DNA from: Gammaproteobacteria bacterium
Lineage (GTDB): Bacteria; Pseudomonadota; Gammaproteobacteria; Pseudomonadales; Azotimanducaceae
Length of the DNA: 33,077 bases
Direction of reading: 5' to 3'
Assembly (NCBI GenBank): GCA_012961165.1
Contig: DTZW01000121.1
Coordinates: forward strand, 1-33,077
Shown here: piece by piece, positions 16,283-25,068 of the stretch
How positions within the stretch are numbered: the stretch's first letter is position 1
Layout of the letters: every line of letters starts with the position of its first letter
Notes under the pieces: model-generated
What the model was told of the DNA's origin: nothing
Seen by the model: the letters and a program-made list of their open reading frames with translations, nothing else
Databases searched by the model: none
Translations under genes and position numbers: made by a program

Positions 16283-18031
16283 CTAGCTCTTATCCGTCGT
16301 TTGGCTAAAGACGTACCCTGGCCGTAATCGCAAATTGTCCGGAAACGAAATATCTCCAAATGGCATCTTGGGAAACCCATTGCCACCGTGCTCTGCTATT
16401 TCTCGACCCCACTGCGTTTGCAGCACACATGCCGCCTCAATGCGCTCCTCCGACGGCAGCTCGATAACTTCGTCGAGGCCGCCAGTCGCAGCTCTAAAAG
16501 GTTCGGGTAGACCCAACCTTACATACTGTTCCGGCGGACATTCGTTCCTGGCCATTTCATGCAGCATGAGTTTAATCATACGAATCTCAAGGCCTGCATC
16601 AGTTAACGGGTTTGTCTGGCCCGGGTCTGCCTGGACATCGAACAACAGCGTCGCCGTTCTGCCTTTCCCGTAGGGGTTATCACGTGCCAACATAAAGCGA
16701 GGTGTCCTGGAAGGGATCTGCATGACCGGACAGGCTTTTGTAAACGAAAAGTCCTCGAACTTCTCCCAACTGCTTAGTTCGCGAACTGAAAACAGACTCT
16801 TCATATGTGTGGGCATCAACGTGTATTCAAACAATGGTGAGTTGTCTTCTGTTACATTCCCACGCATGTAAACATATTGACCGTCGGTGACGTTGACCTG
16901 TCCGCCCATCACTCCATAGAGAGCAGCTTCCCGAACGGGTTCATCATTCAGCATCGCCCCGGTTAATGATTTTCCCTGCATATCCTGCGTGACCGGAATG
17001 TCGAAGTAATCCAGGATGGTCGGCGCCAGGTCGATTGTCTGAACCACTGAATCCCGCGTTCCCCCAACGCAATCAGGATGGCGCGGATCATAGACCCAAA
17101 AAGGTATGTGAGCGACCTCCTGGAAGAATGGCGTCACCACCTTGGCCCACCAATCGTGTTCACCCATGAGGAAACCATGGTCAGTATTCACCACCAGCAT
17201 GGTGTCCTGCCAGAGATCATGCTTGTCGAAGACATCCAGCACGCGGCCCAATTGCTGGTCGCAATAAGTCACCAGCGCGGCGTACATGTAACGGATGTGC
17301 TCTACCGTCAGGTCGTCTTCCCTGACTTCTCGATAGGGTGGCCAGTCAAACGCAGGACCATCGTATTCATGAGGATACAAATCCTGAAACTCTTCCTGGG
17401 TGAAAAACGGTTCATGTGGATCAAAGGTTTCTATCTGCAAATACCAATTGTCTGATTCGACGTTGCGCTCCATAAATTCGAGCCCAAGGCTGAAGGTCTT
17501 GTGTTGGGGTTGCAGGTCAGAACTCACCATATGTTCGCGATTAATATTATCCTGCTTGTGCATCGGTGAATGTCGGTGTTCCGGCCATCTGCCTTCACCG
17601 CCTTTCGGATCGCGAAGTTTTTCAACATCACCGATCCACTTATCCCCTTCCTGGCCGCGCACAAACTCAAAAGTGGAGTAACGCTGATGATACGTTGCAC
17701 CACCATCTTCCCAGTAGTGCTGATGATCCGTCACTTTATGGGAATGAACCCCGTGACTATGCAACATGGCAGGCATTGAGTCATCGAATGGCTCCAATGG
17801 CCCCCAGGACCGGTGCAGGAAGTTATACCTGCCAGTGTGCATCTCACGTCTTGCAGGCATACAGGGCATAGACCCTACATAAAAATTCTGGAACTGAACC
17901 GAACGCTTTGCCAACCGATCAAAGTTCGGCGCCTTAACCCACTCGTTACCATAGGTCGGCATGAAGTGACGACACAGCGTGTCATACATGACAACGACAC
18001 AGCGTTTCTTCTGGCCACCTGAATCTGTCAC
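16283..18031 (-). CDS. Cytoplasmic type I sulfatase / phosphonate monoester hydrolase-like
   Basis: 582 residues, alkaline-phosphatase superfamily. The formylglycine motif is GSMPCMPARREMHTGR (Cys57-x-Pro-x-Arg). The metal-site segments are VVVMYDTLCRHFMPTYG near the start and VVNTDHGFLMGEHD about mid-protein; KAPNFDRLAKRSVQFQNFY is the usual substrate-side strand. It has no signal peptide, so it is predicted cytoplasmic, unlike the two other sulfatases in the window. The MYDTL pattern recalls the PMH/arylsulfatase group that accepts phosphonate or sulfate monoesters. It needs a formylglycine-generating system, not seen here. GTG start 18031 overlaps the dienelactone hydrolase stop as GTGA, so the two are translationally coupled. 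Confidence 0.87.
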   Translation of the reverse strand: MTDSGGQKKRCVVVMYDTLCRHFMPTYGNEWVKAPNFDRLAKRSVQFQNFYVGSMPCMPARREMHTGRYNFLHRSWGPLEPFDDSMPAMLHSHGVHSHKVTDHQHYWEDGGATYHQRYSTFEFVRGQEGDKWIGDVEKLRDPKGGEGRWPEHRHSPMHKQDNINREHMVSSDLQPQHKTFSLGLEFMERNVESDNWYLQIETFDPHEPFFTQEEFQDLYPHEYDGPAFDWPPYREVREDDLTVEHIRYMYAALVTYCDQQLGRVLDVFDKHDLWQDTMLVVNTDHGFLMGEHDWWAKVVTPFFQEVAHIPFWVYDPRHPDCVGGTRDSVVQTIDLAPTILDYFDIPVTQDMQGKSLTGAMLNDEPVREAALYGVMGGQVNVTDGQYVYMRGNVTEDNSPLFEYTLMPTHMKSLFSVRELSSWEKFEDFSFTKACPVMQIPSRTPRFMLARDNPYGKGRTATLLFDVQADPGQTNPLTDAGLEIRMIKLMLHEMARNECPPEQYVRLGLPEPFRAATGGLDEVIELPSEERIEAACVLQTQWGREIAEHGGNGFPKMPFGDISFPDNLRLRPGYVFSQTTDKS

Positions 18032-18921
18032 GAGTATCTAACCGACGAACCTAGCGTACGATCGAACAATGCGAGCAGCCTGGACCAGGCTCTCTCCGCC
18101 TGCACCCTGTCGTAAACCTGTGAATCAGGAGGACACCAACCATGCAGGGTGCCTTCGTAGACCTCTATCTCCGCGTCAAGCCCTGCGACTTCATAATTAT
18201 CGCGGAGGATTTCCTTTGCCCCGGGGTCCTTCTTGTCATCGTTTTCAGCGATAGCGATGAGAAACTCTGCATCCATCTCCGGAATCAGCAGATGCGGGCT
18301 ATCCGGCTGGTCCGTCACAAGGCCACCGCCGTGAAAGGTCGCGCCTGCGCCAATACGATCAGGGACCGCTGCGGCGGTTCGAAGCACGATCGGACCACCC
18401 ATACAGTATCCTGTTGTGCCGATTTTCCTGGTCACATCAACGGATTTTTGTACATCAAGGAATGTGACGAAGGCCTTTGCATCGATCAGGTTCGTCGCAC
18501 TTGTTGCAGTAGCCCGGTAATAAGGCATGATCCTGGCCCTTACTTCCGGATCACCGAAGCTTTCTCCTTCTGCTACTACCGGCGCCTTAGCGCTGCGATA
18601 AAAATGGTTCACACAAAGGACAGCGTATCCGGATTCTGCCAATCGGGTTGCCATCATTCGAAAGGCTGGTCTCAATCCCCGGATGTCGGGCCAGATGATG
18701 ACACCAGGGTGCTTGCCCTGTGCTGGATGAACGAAAAAGCAATCTGCAACCCCATCCGGTGTCGTTACATTCACTTCGCTGCCAGTAACTTCCACGGCGC
18801 CGACGACATCTGGAAGGGCCACCATCACTGCGGCACCTGCGGCTAATGTATTAAAATCACGGCGGGACAATTTGGATTTCAGATATTCTGCGGCGTCTCT
18901 TTCTGTATCTTCATCACACAT
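18028..18921 (-). CDS. Dienelactone hydrolase family protein with Tat signal
   Basis: 297 residues from ATG 18921; TTG 18927 is an alternative and sits closer to the AGGA. The N-terminus carries a twin-arginine motif, LSRRDFNTLAAGAAVMVALPDVVGA (Arg20-Arg21), so folded export is predicted. Alpha/beta-hydrolase triad: nucleophile Cys173 in GYCMGG, Asp in AIAENDD (228-229), His260 in TLHGWC. DLH-family enzymes open lactones such as dienelactones; the substrate here is unknown. It lies 81 bp after the M19 gene and overlaps the following sulfatase by 4 bp. An exported hydrolase coupled to a leaderless sulfatase is odd: either the Tat segment is not used or the two act on different sides of the membrane. 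Confidence 0.85.
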   Translation of the reverse strand: MCDEDTERDAAEYLKSKLSRRDFNTLAAGAAVMVALPDVVGAVEVTGSEVNVTTPDGVADCFFVHPAQGKHPGVIIWPDIRGLRPAFRMMATRLAESGYAVLCVNHFYRSAKAPVVAEGESFGDPEVRARIMPYYRATATSATNLIDAKAFVTFLDVQKSVDVTRKIGTTGYCMGGPIVLRTAAAVPDRIGAGATFHGGGLVTDQPDSPHLLIPEMDAEFLIAIAENDDKKDPGAKEILRDNYEVAGLDAEIEVYEGTLHGWCPPDSQVYDRVQAERAWSRLLALFDRTLGSSVRYS

Positions 18922-19002
18922 TAACAATTGTTCCTGTTCAAATGGTCCTTGCTCCGACTTTACCTTGAGAGGCTCTTTAAAGGAACAACCCGGGCATCGC
19001 TG

Positions 19003-20337
19003 TCACCGGGGCCCCTGACCTGGGGCTAACCTTCCCGTCTCACGAAAAACCCGCACGAAATTCCCGCCCCATATTTTCTCAATTTCTTCAACCGAATAAC
19101 CCCGCGCCAACAGTGCAATGGTCACATTCAGCGCTTCACTGGCATCAGCAAAACCTTCTATACCACTACCATGATTAAAATCAGTACCGATCCCCACATG
19201 GTCAATACCGACTCGCGCAACGATATAATCCAGGTGCTCCAGCAGGTCATCAATCTTTCCTGGCCCCAGTAGCTCACTGACAGATCCAAGGAATGCTTTC
19301 TGTATTTCCGCGTCGTCTATTTCCCAGTACAACTCAAAGGGGTAGTAATAGTCTTCTTCGATACCTGCGACACGGCGAACGGCGCGAATCTGGTCATCCA
19401 GTGATTTATCGGTGGAGTCAAACAGGTATCCCCTAAAAGGGGCGACATGGATCACCCCACCACTTTTCGCTATCCCGTCGATTTCCTGGTCAGAAAGGTT
19501 TCGACTCACATCTGAAAGTTGCCGGACGTTGGAATGGCTGGCAATGACAGGAGCGCTGGACAGGTCCAAAACCTGAAGCGTCGCCGCTCGTGATAATTGC
19601 GATACATCAATGATCCCACCCAACTCATTGATCCGTTTTATCGCAGACCTGCCAAGCTCTGACAGGCCACCGTGCTCCTCAACTGGTTCATGAGCACCTT
19701 GTTCCGCAATGTAAATCGGCCGCGACGAATCAGCAAAATCATTGTGACCCATGTGCGTTAGAGCAAACACTCGAACGCCAGCGTCGAAGAAACTATCCAG
19801 TAAAGAAACGTCAGTACCCAGGATCCTTGCATTCTGAAATCCGAGAATGAGTGCACCCTTGCCACTTCTATGAGCGCCTACCAGTTCGTCTGCCGAACGC
19901 GCCAGGACCAGATTGTTAGATGGATCCTCTGTCAGCTTTATTACCGCGGCGAGTTCTTCTTCTGCTTTGGCCAGCGCCGCAGCGTAGCCTTGTGCATCTC
20001 TTGGCCCGGGTCCGACTGCAACGGCCATTACCACTGCATCCACCCCGCCGGCCCGCATTTTGTCTGGCGCGACCTGTGAACGGCCATCTGCCCCGGCATA
20101 CCGGGATTCCTTGCCGGGGATCTCGATATCCGCATGGGCATCAAGCACCAGCGCGCGCTGGTGGATCTCTTCCGCACTCGGGCTCAAAGCTGCTGTTAGT
20201 GGCTCCATGACATCAGGCACAGGTTCAGTGCAGGCGACGAGTATTAAAAGCCCCAACAACAGGAAGGTAAAACCAGGTTTATAGATCACGCGATGACTCC
20301 GTATTATTGAACTGACTCTAACATGACCGACAAGCAT
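19003..20337 (-). CDS. M19 (membrane dipeptidase-like) lipoprotein with atypical metal site
   Basis: 444 residues from ATG 20337, whose A is the last base of the preceding TGA (TGATG). A GTG about 16 codons in would give a standard-length lipoprotein signal. Lipobox LVAC (Cys36). Renal-dipeptidase family features: DAHAD (His68, Asp70), VFALTHMGHNDFADS, VIASHSN (His268), GIGTDF (Asp386) and GYSVEEIEKIWGGNFVRVF. Two conserved metal ligands differ: the bridging Glu of G-x-E-G/N is Gln168 (GFQNA), and the His of D-V-S-H is Gln247 (IIDVSQLS). The binuclear zinc site is therefore probably altered, and the substrate may not be a dipeptide. Family identity is sure; activity is not. Confidence 0.88.
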   Translation of the reverse strand: MLVGHVRVSSIIRSHRVIYKPGFTFLLLGLLILVACTEPVPDVMEPLTAALSPSAEEIHQRALVLDAHADIEIPGKESRYAGADGRSQVAPDKMRAGGVDAVVMAVAVGPGPRDAQGYAAALAKAEEELAAVIKLTEDPSNNLVLARSADELVGAHRSGKGALILGFQNARILGTDVSLLDSFFDAGVRVFALTHMGHNDFADSSRPIYIAEQGAHEPVEEHGGLSELGRSAIKRINELGGIIDVSQLSRAATLQVLDLSSAPVIASHSNVRQLSDVSRNLSDQEIDGIAKSGGVIHVAPFRGYLFDSTDKSLDDQIRAVRRVAGIEEDYYYPFELYWEIDDAEIQKAFLGSVSELLGPGKIDDLLEHLDYIVARVGIDHVGIGTDFNHGSGIEGFADASEALNVTIALLARGYSVEEIEKIWGGNFVRVFRETGRLAPGQGPR

Positions 20338-20723
20338 CAGCTGTCGGCTCTTTGGACAACGTCCCATAGGTTCCCGAAGGGGTCTTCGAAAATGGCGGTG
20401 ATCCCATACGCCGTCTCGATCGGCTTTCGGTGAATGGTTAACCCCGCGTCCTCGACCAGGGCCATGAACGCGACCGCATCAGCTGGCTGAAGAATAAAAT
20501 CGACGACTCCTGCGGATTTTTTTAACGTCGCTATTTCAGCTTGTGCAGCAAATTCAACAATCTGCAGCTCAACACCAAACGATTCAGAGCCCATGGTCAG
20601 GAATCGCTCACCGGTGACCGTAAGCTCATCGGTGGTAACCAACAGCCCTAAAACACTCCCGAGAAACTGCTGTGCAATGTCGACATCCGACACCAGATAG
20701 ATAGCATGGGTCATTTTTAGCAT
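20337..20723 (-). CDS. VOC (glyoxalase/bleomycin-resistance) family protein
   Basis: 128 residues, one full beta-alpha-beta-beta-beta pair. It starts MLKMTHAIYLVSDVDIAQQFLGSVLGL and ends FEDPFGNLWDVVQR, the classic closing motif of vicinal-oxygen-chelate proteins. A second ATG three codons in (20714) is an alternative start. Metal ligands are only partly clear (His6, Glu in GVELQ, late Asp/Glu), so it may be a lyase, isomerase, dioxygenase-type enzyme or binding protein. It overlaps the M19 gene by one base (TGATG) and follows a DLH gene by 38 bp, so it is an internal gene of the operon. Confidence 0.82.
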   Translation of the reverse strand: MLKMTHAIYLVSDVDIAQQFLGSVLGLLVTTDELTVTGERFLTMGSESFGVELQIVEFAAQAEIATLKKSAGVVDFILQPADAVAFMALVEDAGLTIHRKPIETAYGITAIFEDPFGNLWDVVQRADS

Positions 20724-20761
20724 CGTTTTACCGTCAGTTGCTGGCAGGTTTCTGGTCTCGA

Positions 20762-21646
20762 TCAGGCTGGAATGCTGGTACCCGCTGCATTGTGACCCAC
20801 ACTGTTCTGGGGAACTCCCGGGAAGATCTCCCTGAAGAAATTTAGCATGCTCATGGTTGAGCGCCGATCAGCATCCTCATGCAGGTGCCCGGGAGGACCC
20901 AGGCTTTCGGGTAGCGCAAACCCGTGGGGCGTTTTTGCATAATCGTGAAATATCCACGAAACCCCTGCTTCATCCATTTCCTCATAAAAACGCTGTTTGC
21001 TTTCATCAGAAACCAGGTGATCATCCTTACCGTTCTCAATCAGGACAATGGTATTGACGTTATGGGCATTGTCGCAGGGTTTGACCGGGGGTCTTTCCAC
21101 ACCGAACATCGCAGGACTGCCATCTTCTCCGGTTTGCAGTAACCCGTGGAAAGAAACCACACCGGAAAAATCCAGCCCACCCCTCACTGCCTCCAGAACG
21201 GCTACTCCACCAAAACAGTAACCGATCGCTGCCGCCGATACCGACGAATCAACGGTGACGTGGGATAAACCAAGGTCAAGCCACTCACCCAGTAACGCAC
21301 GGAAGAACTCAAAATCATGATCACAGGCCACCATCCCCTTAAAACAGGTCTCCTGGAACGCCTCAATTCTGGACGTGTCAGTCGGCCAGGTTCGCTGATC
21401 GGCAGGAACAAGTTCGCCATACATATCAATCGCGAGCCCGACGTACCCCAGCCTTGCCAGATATTCCGCCACGTCAACATCAAAATATTTAAGCCCCTGG
21501 TAATTGTGTATCACCAGCACCAGCGGCCTCGGACCTGCCGACTCAGCCGGGGCGACAATATGACCAAGATACTCAGTACCCCGAAAGCTAAAGCCAATTT
21601 CTTCACGGCGTAAATCTGGCGCCGGTCGCCAGTTTGATGTGCTCAT
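20762..21646 (-). CDS. Dienelactone hydrolase family protein (cytoplasmic)
   Basis: 294 residues without a signal peptide. Alpha/beta-hydrolase core: PLVLVIHNYQGLKYFDVDVAEYLARLGYVGLAIDMYG, nucleophile Cys144 in IGYCFGG, Asp in ENGKDDHLV (208-209), His241 in TPHGFALP. AGGA sits 7 bp before ATG 21646. It is a distant paralogue of the Tat-type DLH at 18028-18921, so the operon carries one version for each side of the membrane. Expected to hydrolyse a lactone or ester; the substrate is not known. It is flanked by the NTF2-like gene (66 bp) and the VOC gene (38 bp) on the same strand. Confidence 0.88.
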   Translation of the reverse strand: MSTSNWRPAPDLRREEIGFSFRGTEYLGHIVAPAESAGPRPLVLVIHNYQGLKYFDVDVAEYLARLGYVGLAIDMYGELVPADQRTWPTDTSRIEAFQETCFKGMVACDHDFEFFRALLGEWLDLGLSHVTVDSSVSAAAIGYCFGGVAVLEAVRGGLDFSGVVSFHGLLQTGEDGSPAMFGVERPPVKPCDNAHNVNTIVLIENGKDDHLVSDESKQRFYEEMDEAGVSWIFHDYAKTPHGFALPESLGPPGHLHEDADRRSTMSMLNFFREIFPGVPQNSVGHNAAGTSIPA

Positions 21647-21712
21647 CTTTTTATCCTGGATAACTGAAGCGCCAGTATTCGGCGATTGGGGCCTGGTTTC
21701 AACGTTAAGGGC

Positions 21713-22153
21713 CTACCAGCCTTTTTCGTATTTTACGCTCATGACCGGCGGCATAACCTTCAGATGACTGATGAACCAATCGCCCTCAAGTTTCTGGTAC
21801 TTCTCATGATATCTCGCCGCTTGCCAACGTGCCTGGTCACCTTTGTAGTACTTAAATGTGCCAAAGAAATACCATCTGCCCAATGCTGCAGGCCCATCGA
21901 TCTCGATGATAGGGTTTTGAACCATGTGTTGCGAAAACTTAATCGCTTTCTGGAATCCTTCGAACAGGGTGCGGATCTCGTCGTGGCCCTGCGCTCGACC
22001 AATTCCCTCCCCCTCCCACACCGCATCAGGTGTGAAGATCGAGGTGATAAGACCCGGATTGTGGCCATCATCACAAATCTCACAATAACGGGCTTTTAGC
22101 TGCTTGATAGACTCCAGATCTTCAATCCGGGTCACTCGTTCTTCCAGGTCCAT
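21713..22153 (-). CDS. SnoaL/NTF2-like protein
   Basis: 146 residues from ATG 22153; the open frame extends to 22318 but overlaps the channel gene and adds nothing family-like. The start MDLEERVTRIEDLESIKQLKARYCEICDDG followed by FTPDAVWEGEGIGRAQGHDEIRTLFEGF is the usual SnoaL-like_4 pattern of small cone-shaped alpha+beta proteins (hydroxysteroid isomerase, dehydratase or hydroxylating relatives). It ends with RYHEKYQKLEGDWFISHLKV. Catalytic residues cannot be assigned confidently. It lies between the potassium channel gene (112 bp) and the DLH gene (66 bp), on the same strand. Confidence 0.82.
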   Translation of the reverse strand: MDLEERVTRIEDLESIKQLKARYCEICDDGHNPGLITSIFTPDAVWEGEGIGRAQGHDEIRTLFEGFQKAIKFSQHMVQNPIIEIDGPAALGRWYFFGTFKYYKGDQARWQAARYHEKYQKLEGDWFISHLKVMPPVMSVKYEKGW

Positions 22154-22265
22154 AAGAATTCCCCACAAGTTGAGACAGCTACCAAACCAGAGATACGTAC
22201 CCCGCGTCAACTCTTCTGGTTTCTCTGGTTTCGTTGCAGCCGCTTCCGAACAGATCAGACTGAGT

Positions 22266-24002
22266 CTAGGACGCGGGATAGAGTTTAAGGAATTCCGTTT
22301 CACTCTCGGGTGTCCCAATCAGCACAATCTCACCTTCCTCCGGTAATCTGGAGTCTGGCCCTGGATTGGTCGTTGTCTTATCATGGCTGTCAATGCCAAT
22401 GACGCTGCAATTTGTCCGTTGCCTGAGATCAGCTTCCGCAAGTGTTTTACCCACCAGTTCTTCTGGCACCGGCACTTTGAACACATCCAGCCCTTCCGCG
22501 ACCATTAGCAGGTCAACTCGGTGCAACAGGTTAAACAACGCATTCGCACCCAGAGAGGCATAAGACAGCGCCATATCACAACCCGCTCGATGCATTGCTG
22601 CCAGGTTTCTCTCAAAAGTTGTACGACAGATGATCTGGATATCGGGGCGAAGCAATCGACAAAAAATGGTCAGGTATATATTGGTTTCATCGTCACCCGT
22701 CGTAATGATGACCGTTTGTGCAGTTTCAATACCTGCCAGCTGTAGTACAGACTTATCGCCACCGGAGCCATGAATGTAGATCTCCGGTTCAAGCACTCGT
22801 TCCTCCAACTTCTCAACAACACGATATTCCACGCCACGCCGTTTTAACGCGGCTGCACTTGCCCGACCGACTCGCCCACCACCAATGATAATTACGGGAT
22901 TCGAGGGGGGTTGCACAGCCTCAGCCTGAAAATTGGCGTCAAATTCCTTAAGTTGCTGGCGCGAGCCCGCCATTACAAGTAACGTGTTTTCTTTAATCAC
23001 GCTGTCCGCCTGGCCGATCTCAAAGCTGCCACGCGCCCAGAAACCAACAATGCTGACACTGGTTAACCGCTGAGCTTCAAGGTAACCCTTGCCAATCAGG
23101 GACGTCCTGCCCGAATCCACTTCGGCGATCAACAGATCATCGATTTTGCCTATCACATGAGAGATGTTGGCACCGCCCGATACCCGTCGCGCCAGGGATT
23201 CAGCCACCAGGTGGGTCAGATCGAGAACCCTGCTAGAGCCCGCCAGTTTCAAAATCTGGCCCGAGTCTGCAGACCGAGCCGTAGCAACGACTGGCGTTTT
23301 ATCGGTAATGCCGCGAACCGTGAATACCACTGAGGTATTGACGATATCGTCACGAGTGGTTGCGACCAATGCTGCATGTTCTACCCTGGCTTTCTCCCAG
23401 GTTTCCGGATCATTGAGTTCCCCCAGGATCGAATTTATTCCAGCATCAACCAATTGGGTAACCTGCTCTACCTCGGGCAGAACAACAACATACGGATAGT
23501 TAAAGTGTTCCAGCTTCTCGATAAGTACAGCTGAGACCGGCCCGTAAAATGTCAGGATCACATGGTCATTCATGTCCTCCGGTACACTTTTGGGTATCAG
23601 GTCAGCTGCTCGGGCTTCCATCCAGGGCTCATAAAAAAGTTCAATGAAGATAAATGGCAGCAACACCAACATGAAAACAATCCCTGACAGCAGCACGACG
23701 ATCGAAAACAGACGACCCGGGTCCGTGATAAAACGAACATCACCATAGCCCAGGGTCGACATCGTCGATAAGGTCCAATAAAAACCAGTAACCATCGAAT
23801 GCTGTTGCCCTTCATGGGCCATCAATAACTGGAAAAGAAACGAGTAACTGGTGACAAGACCAGCCAGAATGAGTACAAATCGAAACAGCGCCCGGAAGTT
23901 ACGATGCCCCATCATTACCGCAAGCCGAGTGGAACGCGGACCAAACTTGGTACGCATCCATAAGTCATCACCATCCCTGCTGTGATTGTTACTGTCAGAC
24001 AT
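22266..24002 (-). CDS. Two-TM potassium channel with tandem RCK (TrkA-N/TrkA-C) domains
   Basis: 578 residues. Pore module: TM1 about 40-61, pore helix plus selectivity filter STLGYGD (82-88), TM2 about 98-122. RCK1 begins near 145 (DHVILTFYGPVSAVLIEKL) and has lost the GxGxxG nucleotide motif; a TrkA-C-like part follows (about 285-350). RCK2 begins near 368 with an intact GGGRVGRASAAALKRRG, includes VIITTGDDETNIYL and ends in a second TrkA-C (about 500-578). This is a Kch/MthK/GsuK-like ligand-gated K+ channel in the inner membrane. It is at the head of the minus-strand catabolic run, an unusual neighbourhood; it may simply be an independent upstream gene. Confidence 0.92.
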   Translation of the reverse strand: MSDSNNHSRDGDDLWMRTKFGPRSTRLAVMMGHRNFRALFRFVLILAGLVTSYSFLFQLLMAHEGQQHSMVTGFYWTLSTMSTLGYGDVRFITDPGRLFSIVVLLSGIVFMLVLLPFIFIELFYEPWMEARAADLIPKSVPEDMNDHVILTFYGPVSAVLIEKLEHFNYPYVVVLPEVEQVTQLVDAGINSILGELNDPETWEKARVEHAALVATTRDDIVNTSVVFTVRGITDKTPVVATARSADSGQILKLAGSSRVLDLTHLVAESLARRVSGGANISHVIGKIDDLLIAEVDSGRTSLIGKGYLEAQRLTSVSIVGFWARGSFEIGQADSVIKENTLLVMAGSRQQLKEFDANFQAEAVQPPSNPVIIIGGGRVGRASAAALKRRGVEYRVVEKLEERVLEPEIYIHGSGGDKSVLQLAGIETAQTVIITTGDDETNIYLTIFCRLLRPDIQIICRTTFERNLAAMHRAGCDMALSYASLGANALFNLLHRVDLLMVAEGLDVFKVPVPEELVGKTLAEADLRQRTNCSVIGIDSHDKTTTNPGPDSRLPEEGEIVLIGTPESETEFLKLYPAS

Positions 24003-24269
24003 CCTGTTACCACCGTAAAACCGAGTACAACAGTTTACCCAATTACTGCAGTCAACTGTCTTTCATCACTAAAGCGCATAGCCAAAGAGGCCTGGGATGC
24101 CAGTCATTGTTGCACGCTCATCGCCTAGAACTGTTGTTTTACATGACCTGTGAGGCTTTCACCAAGGCCTCTGTCAGCAGTCAATTATAAAAATGATTGA
24201 GCTTGACACTCCTTGGCCACAACCCACAACATAGCGCCACCTTTACTGTTACCACCCGGTGCTCAAAAA

Positions 24270-25037
24270 ATGACGTATTGCCTCGCCATCGCGACTGATT
24301 CTGGTCTCGTATTTGTTTCTGATTCCAGGACCAATGCGGGGGTTGATATGGTCAGTACCTACAGCAAAATGTATGGGTTCGGCATACCAGGGCAGAAGCA
24401 ATTTACTGCACTGACATCCGGTAACCTTGCAACCTCACAATCCGTTATCAACCACATCAAAAAGGACATTAAAAAGTCCAAGAATCACAATATTCTGACC
24501 ATGGAACATATGACGGAAGTCGCAGAATACCTCGGCGAAATCAGCACAGCTGAACAGGAAAAGACAGATTCCAGCGTCAATGCGCAATCCTACTTCCTTA
24601 TTGGCGGGCAGATCCTGGATCATAAGCCGGCGGTCTATATGGTGTACCCACAGGGAAATTATATTTCGACTTCACCTGATACAACGTACCTGCAAATCGG
24701 TGAAAGCAAGTATGGCAAACCGATACTCGACAGGATTCTTACCCCTGACGTTAGCCTGGAAACTGCCGCAATGTGCGCTCTGGTATCTATGGACTCCACC
24801 ATACGCAGTAATCTGTCAGTGGGGCCACCCATTGAGCTGTCCATCTACCCGCGAGACTCTCTTGCGCCAGGGAAATACTACCGTTTCGAAGAAGACAGTG
24901 AATACCTGAGGCAGTTAAAGAAAAACTGGGACCAGTCACTCAAGGATTCATTCAAAAAGCTGCCACCGGTCGCCTGGAGTGCCACCTGGGACAAAGAGAC
25001 TAAAGTAATCGAGTCATCCAATGAGAGTTCATCATAG
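24270..25037 (+). CDS. anbu: Anbu-type bacterial proteasome homologue
   Basis: 255 residues from ATG 24270; the upstream in-frame start at 24213 adds 19 residues (ATTHNIAPPLLLPPG) without homology. The start MTYCLAIATDSGLVFVSDSRTNAGVDMVSTYSKMY is the hallmark of Anbu, an Ntn-hydrolase of proteasome fold in which the residue after Met (Thr2) becomes the N-terminal nucleophile. YFLIGGQI and the ALVSMDSTIRSNLSVGPPIELSIYPRDSL segment are also typical. Known operon partners are a transglutaminase, an alpha-E domain protein and a circularly permuted ATP-grasp; the transglutaminase is next, 31 bp downstream, the other two are absent. No clear Shine-Dalgarno is seen. Confidence 0.93.
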   Translation: MTYCLAIATDSGLVFVSDSRTNAGVDMVSTYSKMYGFGIPGQKQFTALTSGNLATSQSVINHIKKDIKKSKNHNILTMEHMTEVAEYLGEISTAEQEKTDSSVNAQSYFLIGGQILDHKPAVYMVYPQGNYISTSPDTTYLQIGESKYGKPILDRILTPDVSLETAAMCALVSMDSTIRSNLSVGPPIELSIYPRDSLAPGKYYRFEEDSEYLRQLKKNWDQSLKDSFKKLPPVAWSATWDKETKVIESSNESSS

Positions 25038-25068
25038 CGTGACAATCGTCGTTCAGGAGTGAATCTGC

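Noticed and set aside
24086-24172. Inverted repeat AGAGGCCT / AGGCCTCT upstream of Anbu
   Set aside because: The arms are only 8 bp and 71 bp apart, so a functional hairpin or operator is unlikely.
24203-24232. TTGACA as -35 of an Anbu promoter
   Set aside because: No acceptable -10 hexamer follows at 16-18 bp; kept only as a note.
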